A DNA stretch of 22,902 bases from Haplomitrium mnioides (Eukaryota; Marchantiophyta; Haplomitriopsida; Calobryales): positions 1-22,902 of the forward strand of contig JBNGIS010036588.1 of the NCBI GenBank assembly GCA_049999725.1, given 5' to 3'. Positions within the stretch are counted from its first letter, which is position 1; each line of letters opens with the position of its first letter. Made by a program: the position numbers and the translations under genes. The notes beneath the pieces were generated by a model, which made no database searches, was not told the origin of the DNA, and worked only from the letters and a program-made list of their open reading frames with translations. Positions 8,990-18,794 of the stretch are shown here, in pieces.

Positions 8990-9450
8990 ACTTAAGAGAG
9001 AAGCAACCATCCTCAAGCAAGTGGCTAAGCAAAGAGCACAAACAAAGTTTTAAAAGCTATCTTGATAAAAATTGTCTCTCCCCATTGATCTGACTAGTCT
9101 GAGCACGTACTTGTAACCTTATGGGCCTATCAATCTATATCCAAAGCAGGTACCAAGTTCACTCCTTTCTATTTGGTGTATGGGCAAGAGGCTTTGCTCC
9201 CCATGAAAATCTAGGTTTTTTTACTGTGTTTCACCATTGCTAATCGATTGGGGCCGCTCAAATCATTGCAACATTGCTTTACTGCCCTTTGACTTGCGTT
9301 TCACTCACTATAGCCAAACCAAAATCATCCATGACTGGAAAATTAAGTCTCGTACTTTTGTAGTCAACGATTTAGTCTTATTTTTTGATATGAGGTTTCT
9401 TAAAAGTGATCCCAAATTTATATTAGTGTTGAGGACAAGACATGGTCACC
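8990..9450 (+). pseudogene. Ty3/gypsy integrase C-terminal relic
   Basis: This fragment covers the end of the integrase core and the C-terminal domain of a Ty3/gypsy polyprotein, which would insert element cDNA into the genome. Frame one (from 9008) shows HPQAS, then STNKVLKAIL, LWAY and FTPFYLVYGQEALLP, the last being the typical segment after the catalytic core. After a stop at 9212 and a frame change, the downstream part (9328-9414) shows KSRTFVVNDLVLFFDMRFLK, a plant gypsy C-terminal signature. The codon expected for the catalytic Glu (9032) reads AAG (Lys), and stops interrupt at 9026, 9092?-9100 and 9212. The same motifs occur at 21680-22100 in the longer element, so both belong to related elements. 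The upstream pol domains are missing. Confidence 0.85.
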
Positions 9451-10497
9451 ATTGTCCATCTCTCTTGCTATCTAAGCTTAGTCAGATAAGATGGCATTGC
9501 TTTTGTTGCTTTTGTGATAGCCAAATGTGTCAAAGTGTGTTGCATGTAATTTGTCTTATTTGGAGGTGTCTATAATCTGTCCTACTACTTATTATCATTC
9601 TTCATTCTCTCCCATATGTTTTGTATTCCCTACCACCAAGCTTTATGCCAACCAACCTAGGGTTCCCAAGGCTCAAGCCAATATAGATACTTCGCACGTG
9701 ATGTTCACGATTGAACCAAATGATTTATTAGGGTGTAAGAGACATGTAGAAGAAGAAAGGAAGTATATGAAGAGCAGCAACAACACGATTGTGGCGTCAA
9801 CAAAAATCACCAAACACCAACAAATCATATATATAGCGTATAGTAGTTGAATTTAATTTATTGACTCTTTAGAATCTAGGATTCAATAGTAGGCTAGAAC
9901 ATTTCTATCAAAAGTGCAAGTAATGCACAAACAGGGTTGTGACTTTAGGCAACACACTAGACAACAAAAATTGAGAGAAGAGCCAAATAGTGAAAATTCA
10001 GCCAAATAGTGAAAATTAGAAGGAAAACAAGGGAGATCCTCTTGGTAAGTGAGTATGTTATGTCTACGTGAATGAGTTATTTTTGTGTTGTTGAGTGGGT
10101 CTTGTGTTAATTGCAAAAATATATAGATCTAGAAAAGAAAAAAAAATTCAATCTACTATCTAAGCCTAAGCTACTAGCCAGTGTTGGAAAAAGATAAGGT
10201 TGAGATAGAAGGTAAGCATAAAAAGACTAGGAAAAGAGCAAGGACTTTCCCACGCACACTTTTTGTCTAGGGTGCAAAGCAAAAGGAGGATGGGAGGAGC
10301 TGCTCTTCCCCCCTCCCCTGCTTGTCCCGCTATGCTTTTTTTTTCCTCTCTGTGAGGAGGTTTTAGGAAGGAAAGTATTGAACTATGTCATTTCAAGTTT
10401 TTTTTTTCAGAAACAATGTATGAAATGAAGTGCAAAGGATGAAGAAAGTCTGAAATTTTGCTCACTTGAGGAGTGAGAGTTTTGAGAAGTTTTGCTG
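9451..10497. other. No gene recognised; one 19-bp tandem duplication
   Basis: Open frames at 9237-9575 and 9527-9850 run on past the integrase signature without further recognisable domains; the first part may include decayed 3' sequence of the element. At 9981-10018 a 19-bp unit (agccaaatagtgaaaatt plus one base) is duplicated in tandem. The stretch 10230-10340 has C- and T-runs and looks like low-complexity DNA. Confidence 0.5.
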
Positions 10498-10785
10498 AAG
10501 GCGGTTTGTGATGCAACCAACCTTAAAAAAATATGGATGAAAGTGCAAGAGGATTGAGCAAATACTCTAGATTGGGTGGATAGGACTCTTCATCAATTGA
10601 TCATTTATGTGGCGGAAGCAAACCAAGAAGCGGCTCAAAGAAGAGATCTACTCGCTATACTTGAGAGGAAGCGCTAGAAGCAGGAAGTGTTACAACTAGA
10701 GAGGGAGTTAAGAACAAGATCAAAGAGTGTTCAAATGCACAAAGTGGAGCTCCGAAAGACTTGCATCGACTCAACATTGACTCAA
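10498..10785 (+). pseudogene. Broken coiled-coil-like frame, possible gag remnant
   Basis: One + frame from 10498 to about 10785 is interrupted only by TGA at 10555 and TAG at 10675. The peptide between and after the stops is rich in Ala, Gln, Glu, Arg and Leu with heptad-like spacing (EANQEAAQRRDLLAILERKR, then EVLQLERELRTR), typical of a coiled coil. Plant gag proteins often start with such a segment, and the region is full of retroelement debris, so a gag remnant is plausible. A host coiled-coil gene fragment is the alternative. I recognise no named family. Confidence 0.4.
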
Positions 10786-11075
10786 CATTGATATAGAAAT
10801 GACTTCCAAAAGCAACATCAACACATGATAACGAACTAAGAGCATTTGTAACTTGTAGAAATTCATGTACTAGAATAGATATGAAATAGATTTAGAATTT
10901 GAAAATTTGATTATACTAGGCAGATTATGAGATGATCAGATTAGCAAAAGGCAAGCTACCAAAATCCTCAAGTGATATTGGGAAGACAAAGATCAGAAAA
11001 GCTATCAAAAAGGGTATGTGCTTCCGAAAATGAAGTCTTTATATAAGTTAAGTTCTTGTTTATGTTGTGTTATGT
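10786..11075. other. No gene recognised
   Basis: AT-rich spacer between the coiled-coil-like frame and a promoter-like region. It contains a short direct repeat (gactcaacattgac near 10767-10790). Confidence 0.4.
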
Positions 11076-11079
11076 CTAA

Positions 11080-11180
11080 ATGTTGGGTATAAAAAGAGAG
11101 GAATAACCAAAGTTTGCTCTCCTTTTTTCTCTCTTCTTCTTCTTCTCTCCATATTCCCTTGTTGTTGTTCTCTCTTTGTT
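11080..11180 (+). promoter_or_regulatory. TATA box and downstream pyrimidine patch
   Basis: The sequence gggtataaaaagagagg (11086-11102) is a strong TATA box. About 30-60 bp downstream is a long C/T tract (ctccttttttctctcttctt), the usual place for a plant start region and Y-patch. No open frame follows closely, so it may be an LTR promoter or one that has lost its gene. Confidence 0.5.
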
Positions 11181-11760
11181 GTCTCTTGCATGGTACGTTA
11201 GTTTCATGAATCTCACCTCTTCTTAGCTCTTTGGATTTCAAAATCTATATGGACTGTGAAGGCATGGGATGGTTTTGTTGGAATTTTAATGTGCTTGGAT
11301 CCCTGTCATAGAATGGAGTGGATTGTGATGAAGTATAGAGAAGACATAGAAGTTATTAGCAGAAACTTATATTTGTTCAATTTTCTTCAATATGTGTAGA
11401 TTTGAGTACATAGTAAATTTTGTTCTTATTAGAAATTTTTAGAAGCTGATATTTTATAGTGGTATATATTTTTGCTCAAGTAACTAGTAAAATTTTACAA
11501 AAGCAAAAAAAATCTTTTGTAAACATGAAGTTATAGCCGGTCAAAGTTACAAAAGCAGTCTACCAAAAAGTCAAATAGAGAGTATCTAAAGATTATAAAA
11601 TACAAATATTATTATATAGGTAGAAAGCTTACTTAACAAGCTTTTCAAAAAGGTATATTACAGAAAATTGAATAAGTATTAAGGACTTTATAGAGATTCT
11701 TCTAGAAGAGGCTAAAGAGGAGAAAAATCAAGAAAAGTCATATTGTTCTTTTACTTATTG
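11181..11760. other. AT-rich stretch, no gene; one strong hairpin at 11494-11523
   Basis: A perfect 10-bp stem (tttacaaaag at 11494-11503, cttttgtaaa at 11514-11523) encloses a 10-base loop. A second, shorter inverted pair surrounds acttaac near 11627-11646 (gaaagctt, then aagcttttc). Nothing else recognised. Confidence 0.55.
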
Positions 11761-11769
11761 TAACGATCA

Positions 11770-11836
11770 CTAACTTTAGTAAGCAACAACTAAAAAAATA
11801 GCAACAACTATATCTAGAAAACCATTACTAAGTTAG
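11770..11836. repeat. Inverted repeat, possible small foldback
   Basis: ctaactttagtaa (11770-11782) pairs with ttactaagttag (11825-11836) with one bulged base and a loop of about 42 bases that contains gcaacaacta twice. It sits directly upstream of the G-box-like array. It could be a decayed foldback or MITE core, but no target-site duplication was found. Confidence 0.4.
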
Positions 11837-11870
11837 AGTATCAAAAAGCGAGTGCTATTATAGAGAAAGT

Positions 11871-12140
11871 GACATGTGACAAGAGGAGAAAAAGTCAATG
11901 AATTAAAGTGAGTGCTATTGACACGTTATAAGAGGAGAGGAAGTCAACGAATTAAAGTGAAAGAAAGAGCACTTTAGAAGAGGATAAAGACACGTGGCAA
12001 GCAAAGGATTAAAGCAAATAGAAGGTTCTAAGATAAAGACACATGGCAAAAGAAGAACTAAAGAGAAATAGAAGGTTCTAAAGATAAGGACACGTGGCAG
12101 AAGGAGAATAAAAGTAAAGGGTGGTCTAATCAATAAGAGA
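11871..12140 (+). promoter_or_regulatory. Five-copy G-box/ABRE-like tandem array
   Basis: Five units begin with gacatgtgac (11871), gacacgttat (11920), gacacgtggc (11989), gacacatggc (12038) and gacacgtggc (12089), spaced 49, 69, 49 and 51 bp. Two carry an exact CACGTGGC, the G-box/ABRE core bound by plant bZIP and bHLH factors; the others differ by one or a few bases. Unit bodies share further sequence (gaattaaagtga in the first two, atagaaggttcta in the third and fourth). The array is followed by CCAAT motifs (near 12155 and 12180) and a TATA box at 12229, so it resembles a compact upstream enhancer of a plant or LTR promoter. Confidence 0.7.
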
Positions 12141-12149
12141 GGAAAAAGG

Positions 12150-12245
12150 ATGGTCCAATTAGAAAAGGATAGAAAAGGAACCAATGGGGTTTCGCCACCT
12201 TTGTAAGCAAAGTGCGTTTTACTTAGTATATAAAGAAGGGAGAGG
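12150..12245 (+). promoter_or_regulatory. Core promoter: CCAAT boxes and TATA box
   Basis: gtccaatt (near 12154) and aaccaatgg (12179-12187) are CCAAT-type motifs, followed by agtatataaagaaggg (12228-12243), a good TATA box about 45 bp further on. It sits at the expected distance downstream of the G-box-like array. The transcript would run rightward into 12270 onward, where no long open frame is present, consistent with an LTR (R/U5) or a dead gene. Confidence 0.6.
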
Positions 12246-12249
12246 GATT

Positions 12250-13214
12250 TGTTGGGCATCTCTTACCTTGTGAGTTCTTGAAGTTCTTTATGCGCTACTC
12301 TTGTATGTGTTGTGTTTGTGCTAATTTTTGGTGTGTAATGTATGTGTGTAGTGTTACACTTATTCTTTGAGAGAATCTCAAAATATCATAGTAGGAGTTG
12401 TTTGTAGGGACAAAGACAAGATAGAAAAGTATTGGATCATCTATTGAGATTCTTTGACAAGAGAAGCTCCAAATGAGAAGCTTCTTCTTGAAGAAGAAAA
12501 CAAAGATGGAGATACTTGAGGAGCACTTTTAGGATTTATTAATTAGGGAGATAATAACCATGGATTCTTTACTTAGAGTGACAGAATGTTTAGTTTTACT
12601 CCTAGTAATTATCTAGACTAGTCTATAAAGAGGAGGAGAAGAGAGGAGAGAGCTTGAGTTAGGACTTGTTTCCATTTTTGGCTTGAGACTTGAGAGTTGT
12701 AAGAGACCTTTGGAGAAGTGTTTGGAGGAACTCTTGGAGGAGTTACTTTGAAGACTCATTGGAGGACAAGCGCTTGAGGAGTGGTTTTTCATAGAGTGAG
12801 GAGTTTGTTGAGAGTTAGAAGGGTGAGAGCAAGAGTGTTTTGTGTGACAACATTTGGAGTAAAGAAAAAAGAATGCCAATATATCTTGTATTGAGTACTT
12901 ACGTTTGGTAGACTTTGTAGAATTTGTTGTGTTTGATGATTGCAGCCACACTTCCACCCACCTCTCATATTCCATATGCACTCAACATCAAAGTCACATG
13001 AGGAGAAACCAGCAAAGCCTCTAGCTTCATAGAACCACGAGACTCTTTTGGCTACTACCCATCAACATTGGTCGTCAATCAAATTTAGAAGGAAGGTGAC
13101 AAAGACAGTGGTGAATGTATTGGTAGATAGACAAGAATCTAAGAGATTTTTTTGAAAGGGTCTTGCAATGGAGTTATATTATATCATCAAGTGAAGAGCA
13201 ATTGATATTGAAGA
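12250..13214. other. Transcript-leader- or U5-like stretch, no gene recognised
   Basis: Contains a perfect small hairpin at 12366-12382 (tttgaga gaa tctcaaa) and a G/A-rich part (12630-12800) with recurring ttggagga and cttgag words. Minus-strand open frames at 11915-12259 and 12613-12981 are Ser/Leu-rich by base composition and overlap the promoter and purine-rich DNA, so I do not treat them as genes. If the 12229 promoter belongs to an LTR, its end could lie near 12940, but no clear primer-binding site was found. Confidence 0.4.
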
Positions 13215-14915
13215 AGTTAAACAGAAGATGGAGCGGTCGCAATGCTGACCATGAGGTGACTTAATACAAACAAGAAAACAAGACTTCAACAAAAATATGA
13301 ATGTTGAATTTATGAGTTGGACTGCCTAGCAAGCTACAAAGAAGGACAGAGAATTCAACAAAGTTAAAGAAGAAGTTCAAGTGGAGAAAGAGGCACAATC
13401 AAGAATTGGCCTCAAAGAATCACAAGACATCCTAAGCAAAGTAGTCGTAAGCCATAGTAGAGCTCTATGTTATTGTAATGTTGTTATTTGTCTCTACATT
13501 CTATAGGATTTTCCAAGTGTGTCATAGTTACCTTTTATGTAGGATCATGTCGTTCCAAAATCAGAGTGTGAGTGTTGGTGTTATGTGTTCTTAGCTATCA
13601 GTTGTGAACGTCAAAGAGAGGGTCAAAAAGGAGACCATTTCCCAAGAAAAAGTCTACCTCTCATGTGTAGTATTGTTTCTTGCCTTCTTTTGTGTGTCTA
13701 GCATTGAAATCAAAAGGAAGAAAGGAAGGGACTTTGTCAGAAAAGAAGTACTTTCCGTGATGTGTTTTGTTGTTCTCTTATTTGATGACTATTTCCACTA
13801 CTTCTTTTTGTTGTTACTCCAATGTAAGTTGAACAAACATAAAGATCCAAGTTTGAGTAGTAGTTTCATTCTATCTTGAAAACATGGAGTTAGGAACTCA
13901 TCTTGTGGTTCAAGAAGCCAATAGGTAGCCTTGATGTAATTCATCTCAATAGTTGGCTGAAGACTTTTGATCTTACAAATAACTTGAAAATTTCTGCGAT
14001 TATAGTTTGCACTGTACTAAATTGTTTGTATGTGCAGGTTTGTTAGTAATGTGTTTTCCAACCTTTGCTTGATCCGTGTCATCACATAGTTCAATTTGTA
14101 TCTTATCCAACTAGTTGGCAATGTAAACCATCGATGGTCGTATCCTTGTGCTCAATCAAACTTTCCTCCAAGAAGTCAACAAGTAGTTTCTTGATTAGTA
14201 TCCCATCTGATTCATAAGCCCTTCCAAAGAGTTCATAGTATGCAATAGAGTGCTTCTTATTAGATTCTCAAACATCAGCTTCATTCTTGAATTAGAGTAC
14301 TCAATCCAAGTGAGCCCGTTTGTAGTGTAGATGCTTCCCCCCTCATTTGACTATAGTTATCGGCCACATGTACCTAATGGGATTTTAGATTATCTGTAGG
14401 ACATTCCTCTCTTATCCTAACATAGTATCCGCTTGAGGTTGTTGGAACACCGCAATGTCGCGCACATATGTAGTTGCCTCTTAATGGCTCGATCTGTGAC
14501 CTCTAGTCCACACAATTAGCCATAGGTCTATCTTGTAGAAGGTCCAAGACCCAAAGTGTAGAACATCTCGATATAGAAACTTCTTTAAGATCAGACCCAA
14601 TTTGTTAGTCTGATATCTTTAGTTGTCCCTTATCGGCCTAGCCCTTGCCCACCAATCCAAGCCCTTAGTCACATGTCTGTCAATGTTTTCTGGTCCATTC
14701 CCGCCACTCGATGCCAACTTCTTTTGGGAAGTTGGATCATCAATTCTAACCAACCTGACCCTCTAACATCATTCCGATAGAAAGTCCAAGACCCGATCAG
14801 TTGACCTCTTCTACCTAGTTTATTCCCGCCGCCCGACATTGTTTTCAACTAGGAAGTTGGAATGTCGTCTTTGACAAAATCATACTTGTGACATCATTTT
14901 GATAGATCCCGAACC
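13215..14915 (+). repeat. Dispersed repeat block B (partner of block A)
   Basis: This is the diverged same-orientation partner of 6380-7800, about 6.85 kb downstream at the left end and about 7.1 kb at the right, so it has gained length. The 3' part contains the 125-bp tandem duplication, which block A has once. It precedes the long gag-pol by about 2 kb. LTR or leader origin is inference; the open frame 13604-13879 inside it has no recognisable domain and is not open in block A. Confidence 0.75.
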
Positions 14916-15100
14916 CAAACATACGATTTGATTCTTGTCCTTAGCATTCAATAAACTAGAGCGGTTTGAATTCATAGACCAGTCCTCCCTTTTAATCGTT
15001 AGTCCTTTAGCTTTGACCGCTGGTATAATGTCGCTCGATGTCGTTTTCAATGGGGGTAGTTTGACTGCCACCTTGGACATCCTATATTGTATATTCCATA
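14640..15100. repeat. 125-bp tandem repeat, two clear copies plus partial copies
   Basis: Three landmark pairs are each exactly 125 bp apart: cccgccactcg (14700) and cccgccgcccg (14825), gggaagttgg (14726) and aggaagttgg (14851), aacatcattccgatag (14765) and gacatcattttgatag (14890). A partial third copy (gctcgatgtcgttttcaa) starts near 15033. A piece near 14530 (gtccaagaccc) matches one at 14782. Confidence 0.75.
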
Positions 15101-16128
15101 CCAACATGCTCTATCAGACGTATCGTTTAAAACCCAATCCGCTCTATTAGACTTACCGTTTAGAACTTGATCACTGGTATCTGTCATCCCTCCCAACCTT
15201 TAAGTAGATGCAATTAGATCTCAATTCATATACCTCTCTGTTTTCTTTCATGTCTATGACTATAACAAATTTATTAACTAGCTTTTGCGTCCGCTTATTC
15301 CTATAGAATCGACTTTAACTTTAAGACTCCATCGTCTTGATCGTTAACACGTTCTCTTTGTAGACTAGCTAAGCCGTGTGACATTTCAAATCTCATATTT
15401 CCTATCGTCATTGTGCAAGCTTCTTACCTCAGTCGTGTTGTCCACGCGATTACTCACCACTAGTGATTTCCTAACTCATTCTAGTCATCTACCGTGCAAC
15501 CCACGCACCACTATACTACAGTAGTAGCTCAGCTACATTCCACTACACCACACACATTGCTTGATCCATATTACCACTATACTACAAGCATTGTTGTTGC
15601 GACATCCTCTCTGATCTTCTGATCTCCTCTTTCACACTAAAGAGCAGATTCCTCTCCCTATATCCATCCTAGCATAGTGAAATAGTGGCGTTGTTATGCC
15701 TTCCCTTGCCTCATTGCACCCATGTTGCCTTATGCCCTCACCGTTGCCCGCTCTTCTCTACCTTCAGCATCTATCGTTGCCTAATCCCCCACCTCCAACC
15801 AATTTCCATTGCCCTATCCTTCATCCTGTTGAATTGTCGTTGTTTATAATGTTATCCTACGCCGAAATGGTAGATGCATGTGATATGGATCTGACTTTGT
15901 TCATGTATCACATGTGGTTAGAAGTAGTAGACACCATGTGGTGGTTGGCCACTTGAATTCCTTTGGACATTCTAAGTTTTGAAGAAATCCTAGCTCTGAC
16001 TCGTGAATGCCTTTGACTTGCTTCCCTTCTACAACAATTGCCTAGATTGTCTTGCTTTGTTTGCACCGTATGTCACTAGTTTTAGATGCTTGACTTGTCA
16101 TCATTGCTTTGTCATTGACTTGCTAGGA
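15101..16128. other. Pyrimidine-rich stretch, no gene recognised
   Basis: C/T-rich DNA between block B and the gag region. Repeated cactatactaca words occur near 15508 and 15573. The open frame 15696-15956 is Pro/Leu-rich at first and shows no domain. It may be the untranslated leader of the downstream retroelement. Confidence 0.4.
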
Positions 16129-16345
16129 ATTGCGTTAGCTCTTCCAAACATTGCTTTAGTTTGCTAAAAGATTGCGATAGCTCTACTTGAATTACATTAG
16201 CTTTCTCTTTGAATTCGGTGCCTTGCGTTAGATGTAGTCTTGCTCAAAATTGCAGCCTCCCTTCCTCCATATTGCGGTAGCTTAATTTGCTTGAAATTGC
16301 ATAAGCCTCTCTTTCTTGACATTGCAATAACATCCCTTCTCCTTG
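16129..16345. repeat. Short-period minisatellite based on attgcgntagct
   Basis: Recurrences start at 16129, 16150, 16171, 16191, 16222, 16249, 16271, 16296 and 16321, spacing 20-31 bp. The clearest are attgcgttagct, attgcgatagct and attgcggtagct; later copies are degraded. It lies in the leader region upstream of gag. Confidence 0.65.
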
Positions 16346-16874
16346 TATTCGATATACATTGCACCATCATTCCCTTTTCTCCTCTATTGGCAAAAAATTT
16401 GAAACAAAAAAAACATCAAATCAATCGAATCCTTAGTATGTAGCCGCGTATTAACTTGTTGTTTTGATCCTAATGTTAGTTTCCTCCTAGTTGATCTACT
16501 AGTGCCACCCTCTATTTCTTCTCGTTGCTATTGTGGCCAATGGCCAATCTTGCTTGTTGCTTCTATTCTCCCTCCTTCTTCCATAACACTAAATGGACAA
16601 TTCAGACTCCAACATCTGCCGCCCAAAACACATCTCACTCTGTGTCTGTGTATGAGGCAATCTTCCATTCCTCTTACTCGATCAGAATGTTATTTGCGTT
16701 GTTTTGTCCTAGTCCCTCCTCTTTCTTCGCCAGAACCTCTTGTGTCTTCCAAGCCATCTACGTTGTTCGAGTTGCCAAGTTGCTTGCTTCCCCCAACCTC
16801 AATAAATTTCTACCACCATGGCTTTTCTTCTTGCCTATCCATCTCGATAATCATGTCAAAAATTCACACGCCAA
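16346..16874. other. Leader of the retroelement, no domain recognised
   Basis: Pyrimidine-rich DNA. Two overlapping open frames (16502-16894 and 16525-16899) are Ser/Pro/Leu-rich from composition and match no gag feature I can identify, though the gag N-terminus may lie here in decayed form. Confidence 0.35.
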
Positions 16875-17826
16875 ATGGTTGTGGATTTTGTTGATGTAGA
16901 CACCCACATGAACAGATTCCTAGCTCTAGCTATGGCCACGGGTGAAGCCGCAAATGTCTTTCAATTCCAATTCCCTACCATATTGGATGGCGATGCCATC
17001 AATTGGTATTTTTGGGAAGCAATTGTTGTGCAATTGTGGCCTGATCTTCAAGTTGCTTTCTTGGACAGATTTTGCCTTGCTTACGATTTTGATTGTGCTT
17101 GAGACGAATTATTCTGTATCAAGATGTATGCCAATGAATCAATAGAAGACTATAGCAATCATTTTAAGGTCCTAGTGAGCAAGCAAAGAACCCCTCCCCC
17201 CTGATGGTGATCAAATCGGGTTCTTCATTAAAGGCCTTTCAAATGCCATTCATGAGTTTGTATTGCTTCAAGATCTCCAAACGCTTGAGCGCACCATCCA
17301 CTTAGCAACCTCGCATGAGAAAAAGTTGCTTTGTCAAGATTGGTTTGCCTCATCTTCTTCCTCTTCCGTACCCTTTCGTTCGCGATCTTATTCATCTATG
17401 CTTGGTCTCTTGTCCACTACTCCATTAGTTGTGCCTCACCCTCCTCCACTGTTGTCTGCTTCATCTACCTCCTTCGACACGGATTTTGAGGCAAAGCTGG
17501 TAGAGGTCACCTTACGCCTTGTGGACAAGATTGCTACATTAAAACTTCAAATGGTGAACTTCAGTCCCAACCTAACTCTTCCTTCATGTGCCTCAAATGT
17601 ATGGTGCACCCATTGTAGCAAGCAGCATTTGCTGCTCAAGGCTTGTCCTTCAATTTCTTGGTGTGATATTTGCTTGTTGTTTGATTATGCCAACAAAGTT
17701 TGCCATATTTGGCGCATGCTTAAAGCATCAACTACTCAAGCCGCTCTAGAGGTCAACCAAATCGTTGTGCAGCATGCCCAACTTGTCTCGCAAGAGCCTT
17801 CTCCTCAGCCTCCCTCACATTATTAG
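16875..17826 (+). pseudogene. gag: gag (capsid and first two zinc knuckles), broken
   Basis: Gag forms the element's particle and packages its RNA. The frame from 16875 shows FQFPTILDGDAINWYF and AFLDRF, then after a TGA at 17101 NESIEDYSNHFKVLV, all typical of plant retro_gag. At the C-run near 17190-17202 the frame shifts; the next frame gives IGFFIKGLSNAIHEFVLLQD and continues to the stop after 17826. Two CCHC-like knuckles at 17605-17646 and 17662-17703 each lack their His (Leu at 17629, Tyr at 17686). The true start is not certain; upstream coding could be lost. Confidence 0.85.
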
Positions 17827-18794
17827 GCTCCATACCAGTGTACCAACATCAATACGGATGGAAGGAAGTTAGTTATCAATATTAGCCCATCCGTCCACCT
17901 CAAGGCAAGAGTTGCTACAATTGCAAGCAAACCAACCACATCTCCCATGATTGGAAGTCCTCATCCACAATCATACAATGTTGTCATGGTCGCAATCAAC
18001 AAATGGCCCAACACTTACACAATCAGTACTAGCAACAACACCAATATCAACCTTAGTACAATCAACCAAATTCTCAATACCAGTAGCAATATTGTTATGT
18101 TGCTCCCCCTCCTTCTCAAATCACATATTGTCAGCCACAATGGCCTCAAGCTTTGGCTCATCATCAATCTCTATTTCCTCAATCACACTTGTCCAATCCA
18201 GCAACAACGTTAGTTGCAATTACGGCCCAAGGGCCAATTGCTGTAGAATACAAACCCATAGCCAATGCAAATCTCCATCAAATTGAGGTGGTTTCTATTT
18301 ATGTAGCTCTTTGTTCAAGAAATCAGCTTCCACTTCCAACTCCGGCTCATGGTGCTATTCCTCCCTCTATTCTACCCAATCTCTTTTTTACAGCTCCTGC
18401 TACATACGCTCCTCCCTTGATCATTCATGAGGACAATCCTTCCTCCTCTCCATCAGATATTAGACTTTTACCTTCTACAACTGTGCCCCTACAACCAATT
18501 TTTTCATTGCCAAGTCCTTTGTTCCATGTTGCTCGTATCCTACTTTCAAATAATGCTCTAGAGCTACCATGTAATTGCAGGCTACACACGCAAAAGTTGG
18601 CACAATCTCCCTTTGCGAATGTACCCGATTATGATTTCTTTAAGGATATAGCCTCCCAACCAGCAAACATAACTTTCGGCCAAATATTGAAAATGCAGGC
18701 ATCCACCTACCAAAACTTGAGAAAGGCTCTCATAGTCGCACGCTGCAAAGCTAAGCTTGTGAATCCCCTTTGAGCATGGCAGCTCAAGTTTAGA
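17827..18794 (+). pseudogene. gag C-terminal region with third knuckle and gag-protease linker, broken
   Basis: After a frame change near 17830-17910, CYNCKQTNHISHDW at 17913-17954 is a third CCHC knuckle with Trp in place of the last Cys. A Gln/Pro-rich spacer with stops follows. The open frame 18153-18773 ends with NITFGQILKM, a motif typical of the segment just before the protease in plant gypsy elements. The same frame continues past the TGA at 18771 into the protease region. Confidence 0.75.

Noticed and set aside
11915-12259. Minus-strand open frame of 114 codons
   Set aside because: It covers the G-box-like array and TATA box on the other strand, and its repetitive Phe/Leu/Pro composition follows from the purine-rich repeats.
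12613-12981. Minus-strand Ser-rich open frame of 122 codons
   Set aside because: The composition (runs of Ser and Lys) is explained by ggag/gaag words on the + strand; no signal peptide or domain seen.
13604-13879. 91-codon + strand frame inside block B
   Set aside because: It is not open in the matching part of block A and has no recognisable domain.
16502-16899. Two overlapping + strand frames of 124-130 codons upstream of gag
   Set aside because: Both are open together because the DNA is pyrimidine-rich. Neither shows gag motifs, and the recognisable gag begins at about 16875 in another frame.
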